Assembly (NCBI GenBank): GCA_937876695.1
Contig: CALFHW010000142.1
Coordinates: 1 to 24,782, forward strand
DNA from: an uncultured bacterium
GTDB taxonomy: Bacteria > Patescibacteriota > Dojkabacteria > CALFHW01
Length of the DNA: 24,782 nucleotides
Reading direction: 5' to 3'
Below, piece by piece: positions 22,201 through 24,782 of this stretch. The position numbers and the translations under genes were made by a program. Every line of letters begins with the position of its first letter. Within the stretch, counting starts at the first letter, position 1. The notes under the pieces were generated by a model. That model ran no database searches. It saw only the letters and a program-made list of their open reading frames with translations, and was not told the origin of the DNA.

Positions 22201-24782
22201 AATACCTGATGCTGATCTTGATTTAGTAGCTTATATTACTCAGGTCTCGGCTGCTCTAGAGACAGCTGGAGCGAACTTGCAGAAGCGAGATTCACTTGTC
22301 GAGCACTTTATTGACAGACCTGGAAGAGGTTCCGGTGCCAGTAGGGCGACAACACCAGTTGTAGGAATGTACCGAGATGGTACCAATTTCCCTGCCTTCA
22401 ACAGAGCCATGTACCACGACTCCGACACAGCCGCCGCCGCCCATATAGCTGCTGAAATGGCAGCTGACCCTGAGCAAAGAGCCATTCTGTACGAGAGGAT
22501 GATGGGCCTGACAATCAATGAGGTAAAAAGGCAGATAGAATCAACCGGACTGTTAACACCGTTTGTGAGGAATGCCTCAGGAACGCTTGCTAGAATTTTT
22601 CATACAGCTGATGTAGTTGAGGCAAGTTTATATTTGGAAAATGACTTGGCTGAATTATATGGCAAGGATGGTAATGGGTACGCTAAGCCAGGTTCTAAAA
22701 AGGGTTCAGAAATATTAGCTAAGTTGAGCGGTGCTGATGAGAACCCCAAACTGTTATTTGGGAAAGAGGTATTAAAGAAACTTATAGAAGCCAGAGGAAT
22801 TGATGATGATACAGAGTATACTCACCTAGGTCTTTTAGGAATAATTCTGGAGGCCGGTGGTCGTGTACTTTATGATAATGCTTTCGTGACAAATCAGCTT
22901 GAAGATCCATTTATTAAACTTTGGGAGGATAGGGTTGACCAGTTATATGCGAAGCTAGGTGATGCTGATAGAACCTGGAGCGAGGAAGAGCGCAAGTGGG
23001 TGCAGTTTCTGGCGGAGAATTTCGTAGATGCTGGTATGGTAATGGCAATTGTGGCAGGCAAAGAAAAGGTCATGGCGCTTGAATTCCCCGGGCTTTTGGG
23101 CGGACATAATTGGGAAGTGGTAGGTACAAATCCGATATACGCAAAGGGAACACTGGCAGTAGTCGCACACACACCTGCGCCAACGCCAGTAGTGACCACT
23201 CCAGCACCGACGCCCGTAGTGACCACTCCAGCACCGACGCCCGTAGTGGCGCCAATAGCGACCACACCAGCGATACCGCCACTACCTACTGGGGTAATAC
23301 CACCGGCGGGTAATCCTATAGATGTAATTAACATGATGGAATCCCCAACCCTACAAGATGTGGCAAATAGGTTCATTAGAGGTCAGCTGACTGGACCGAA
23401 TATTCGTGGCAGGGTTGCTGAGCTAAGAAAGATTATTGCTGCTGACAAGAACAGAAAGGCTCGAGAGGAACTAATGAAGGGCATCTTCAAGCCAGGATTA
23501 AATGCACGAAATATTAATGTTGTGGACAATGGAGTCACCGAATATATTCTACCGGTGGGGACTGCGACAAACCCAGTAGTTGAGAAAGAAATAAAGTTAG
23601 GTGATAAAAAGAAGCTAGGCAAGTACTCTATTGAGAGGGTCCCTGGGGAAATTTTTGATGCCAGTGTGAATAAGATCTTGAGTATGCCTGGACACGTTAT
23701 TAACGTAACTGCAGAAGGTGATAGGACTCCTAGAAATTTTGTCTTACTAGACTATGATCAAAGTCCACAGGATTTAGAGACTTATGGGTTGTACTCATAT
23801 AGGGAGAAGGGTTCGCAGTTAGCCTTTCCAATTATCAGCCCAGATATCACAGATGATGAAGACGAGGTAAAGGAAAGTTTAGATCGATCAAATGCTAGGG
23901 CATTAGAAACTGCGCTCCTGTTCATGGATGCAAAAGATGACTTCATAGTGGTGCCAAAGTTCAAGCTTAATAGTGCTGGTACGGGGCTGGTGCTAGAAGT
24001 TGTGACTGTGGATATCAGGGATATGTTTGCTAGTAGATCTCCACTAGATAGGTCCAGACATTTTGATGACGAGAAAATCGTCGGTGCTTACCTAAAGAGA
24101 AATACTGTACTAATGAGAGGCATTGATCCTGCTAATGAGGCAGTTAAAAAAGAGGTATTTATAAACGTGGTGGACTATCTCTTTGAAAGGGCCATGGTCG
24201 AGCTACTTGCAAATCCCACTTTTGCAGGTGCAAATATAAATGGGACTAAAGAGCAGATCCTAAGGGATAAGTTAGATGAGATAAAAGATAATGCTAATGG
24301 TATAACCCAAACAGGTCCGGGGCATGATATAGAGCTTAAGCGGCAGATTGAGAATGCGTTTGCTTTGGTTCAGCTGATGAATCTTGCGGCCAGAGGAGGT
24401 GTTTATACCAGGGAGGCAGGGAAAGATAACGCAGTTAATACACTCGCGGCGCTTAATTCTACCAATGACCTTACACTAACGGATGTGTATATGGGCATCT
24501 GTGATCTCTATGCTGATGGAGACGCTTTCTTGGTAAACATTCCAGGTATTGGTGATAACCAGGCACTATTAGACCTGCAAAAGGAACTCACAGTTGCGGC
24601 GCTTAAGGCTAGTGGGGTGAGTGAGTCAAAATTAATGGTCTTGGAATACTCATCTGGACAGATAACTAACACTGTTGCTAACTATTACAAACTAGACCTG
24701 GAGGCTTTCTTTAGATCGGAGTTAGCAGAGTCGGTGGAGCTGTTGGGTGCAACTGCAAAAGGCAAGAGCGCAGCGGAGCTTA
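19259..24782 (+). CDS. Giant multidomain protein with metallophosphoesterase domain (partial, open at right edge)
   Basis: The frame is uninterrupted for 1841 codons and leaves the window. There is no signal peptide or clear membrane helix, so it is probably cytosolic. Residues 1-370 are mostly helical and unrecognised. A Gly/Asp-rich linker (about 375-410; DFDDDPFDKDDD) follows. Residues about 525-900 carry a calcineurin-like metallophosphoesterase motif set: DLHGG (D530, H532), NGDVPD (D549), YGNHD (N596, H597), a possible fourth-motif H712, SPLWNRN (W803, R805, like the WxR element of PPP-type phosphatases) and AYGHVGKGG (H860). These residues bind two metals and phosphate in the family, so the domain should be active; the substrate is unknown. 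A Pro/Thr/Val linker (about 1304-1347) separates another long unrecognised region. The GTG start, Shine-Dalgarno site and 11-base overlap link it to the small acidic protein. Base use resembles its neighbours. Confidence 0.85.
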   Translation, partial: MAHRDKYGDFDTNVKETLIVNTDKYRMLLGLGAMQDKGIIDADQAVFVEQSFKKYFDGGNTPSLNVVDIVAGAVENSEEFDFSEADPDSTFAAAYRKLSSVIKYDGKLSLIGFPAADIYRRKYDYANFLANLALYKRLPDAEDDPGLTSENNRKRQVVRSVANLLNMKQDISGVNNAFDEAIEGRKFQEADQFLANQVTGIGILAAIVDWNPIDETTKPLKLDLAKVITDDEQRDEIMEECKAIHADMQVLVLANKEFPDNISGMTDEQIQALPQPIQDYLDKIKQSNSKKRQQTKKEVPTRQGLTQFLRHRVQKCVNKMMREIQVANPTLEDLTGATTEWRSQLVEDPNLAMLANQLRLNHPTANGANVSVVLPGDGSTTGDTTSGGGFPPNTDFDDDPFDKDDDLPKVETEMTPENYMVVLAAEKDFVKRLDLAIKYRVARMRGIGSGDRQQVEVNVREYLTNKNVNQPEVWPRMVANYYNYIAYYAYLDAKNAETEFSITDESGNPIKDDLSKHQVIKATRVIDVTDLHGGLPDHQEGTLTIINGDVPDPKSNYLYKYGIGGMEINPTAFGDEIARITDLLEEDKEVIYIYGNHDAFFMHAMTVINDLTWQGDTLETNLNEPNTKEDIKKILNWLSSNSGLETFEALGVEINDEQKAIIKSRKVLPAQFDEFVSLLKNIKENEVGQKFYQAICKRGRFSVVVNGVLRQHTLPVMEVDASGAYQIVGLPKPENLKNGSVLEADKERISPLEFYEQARVIMAGDDVPLKKSLLTFLVKADYGDSTNPGFDEKNQLRTFSPLWNRNHDEANKYGAQRPNMRDLIHREFLKDAKTDFDIDKFIAALNVAYGTPIKGVAYGHVGKGGEIARDNPGGIFLVNIDNANEKGMQFPFADVDGMQTYYDHNGRKVRNVADGAEINVFKEEHYQIFLDRFMNGIVPDLTIDQAKKPELKVGEGLVEIFDGGIEPNRDQLVNPYYIDGEIPDADLDLVAYITQVSAALETAGANLQKRDSLVEHFIDRPGRGSGASRATTPVVGMYRDGTNFPAFNRAMYHDSDTAAAAHIAAEMAADPEQRAILYERMMGLTINEVKRQIESTGLLTPFVRNASGTLARIFHTADVVEASLYLENDLAELYGKDGNGYAKPGSKKGSEILAKLSGADENPKLLFGKEVLKKLIEARGIDDDTEYTHLGLLGIILEAGGRVLYDNAFVTNQLEDPFIKLWEDRVDQLYAKLGDADRTWSEEERKWVQFLAENFVDAGMVMAIVAGKEKVMALEFPGLLGGHNWEVVGTNPIYAKGTLAVVAHTPAPTPVVTTPAPTPVVTTPAPTPVVAPIATTPAIPPLPTGVIPPAGNPIDVINMMESPTLQDVANRFIRGQLTGPNIRGRVAELRKIIAADKNRKAREELMKGIFKPGLNARNINVVDNGVTEYILPVGTATNPVVEKEIKLGDKKKLGKYSIERVPGEIFDASVNKILSMPGHVINVTAEGDRTPRNFVLLDYDQSPQDLETYGLYSYREKGSQLAFPIISPDITDDEDEVKESLDRSNARALETALLFMDAKDDFIVVPKFKLNSAGTGLVLEVVTVDIRDMFASRSPLDRSRHFDDEKIVGAYLKRNTVLMRGIDPANEAVKKEVFINVVDYLFERAMVELLANPTFAGANINGTKEQILRDKLDEIKDNANGITQTGPGHDIELKRQIENAFALVQLMNLAARGGVYTREAGKDNAVNTLAALNSTNDLTLTDVYMGICDLYADGDAFLVNIPGIGDNQALLDLQKELTVAALKASGVSESKLMVLEYSSGQITNTVANYYKLDLEAFFRSELAESVELLGATAKGKSAAEL
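23186..23248 (+). repeat. 27-base tandem repeat encoding the Pro/Thr linker
   Basis: Two near-identical 27-base units (23186-23212 and 23213-23239) and a 9-base partial third encode PVVTTPAPT repeats; a further PAPT precedes them. The unit keeps the frame, so copy number changes would only change linker length in the giant protein. Confidence 0.9.

Noticed and set aside
23186..23248. Tandem repeat as a possible CRISPR array
   Set aside because: The units are adjacent without spacers and in frame within the giant gene, so they encode a Pro/Thr linker.
19259..24782. UGA recoded as glycine (as in Gracilibacteria)
   Set aside because: The long frame has no in-frame UGA, and several genes here end with UGA at the right family length.

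Overview
The window is bacterial and most likely from a Candidate Phyla Radiation (Patescibacteria) genome. The evidence is a divergent, shortened 16S rRNA 3' end with no 23S gene after it, several large proteins I cannot place in a family beside a sparse set of housekeeping genes, an archaeal/eukaryote-type prolyl-tRNA synthetase, and a wall-anchored protein with an LPxT-like C-terminus. I cannot assign the phylum safely. UGA is a normal stop here (Ung, Maf and the 728-aa protein end with it, and no long frame contains it), so the UGA=Gly code of Gracilibacteria/Absconditabacteria does not apply.

Layout. 1-449: 16S rRNA 3' end, cut by the window edge. 450-878: spacer without 23S or tRNA. 879-11461: mostly + strand genes: an orphan 785-aa protein, a membrane-anchored VirD4/TraD-like ATPase, an orphan 427-aa protein, a small coiled-coil protein (minus strand), uracil-DNA glycosylase, an orphan 211-aa protein, a HAD phosphatase with a repeat insertion, and a surface protein related to clan GH-A glycosidases. 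11451-18675: minus strand: a tRNA-like gene, msrA, proS, maf, a broken nucleotidyltransferase remnant, a 728-aa protein with several helix-turn-helix-like segments, a SerB-like HAD phosphatase, tRNA-Ile(GAT) and a JAMM-motif putative metalloprotease. 18676-18918: divergent promoter region. 18919-24782: a two-gene + strand unit, a small acidic protein overlapping a giant reading frame (at least 1841 codons, open at the right edge) that carries a metallophosphoesterase motif set in its middle.

The genes do not form one obvious pathway. Two patterns run through the window. First, at ten protein genes and the tRNA-like gene a -10 promoter box ends only 5-8 bases before the gene start, which predicts leaderless transcripts; the only clear Shine-Dalgarno site is at the giant gene, whose start lies inside the upstream gene. 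Second, the most unusual material is at the right end: a JAMM-motif gene diverging from a small acidic protein plus a giant phosphoesterase protein. That the last three act together is inference from position only.
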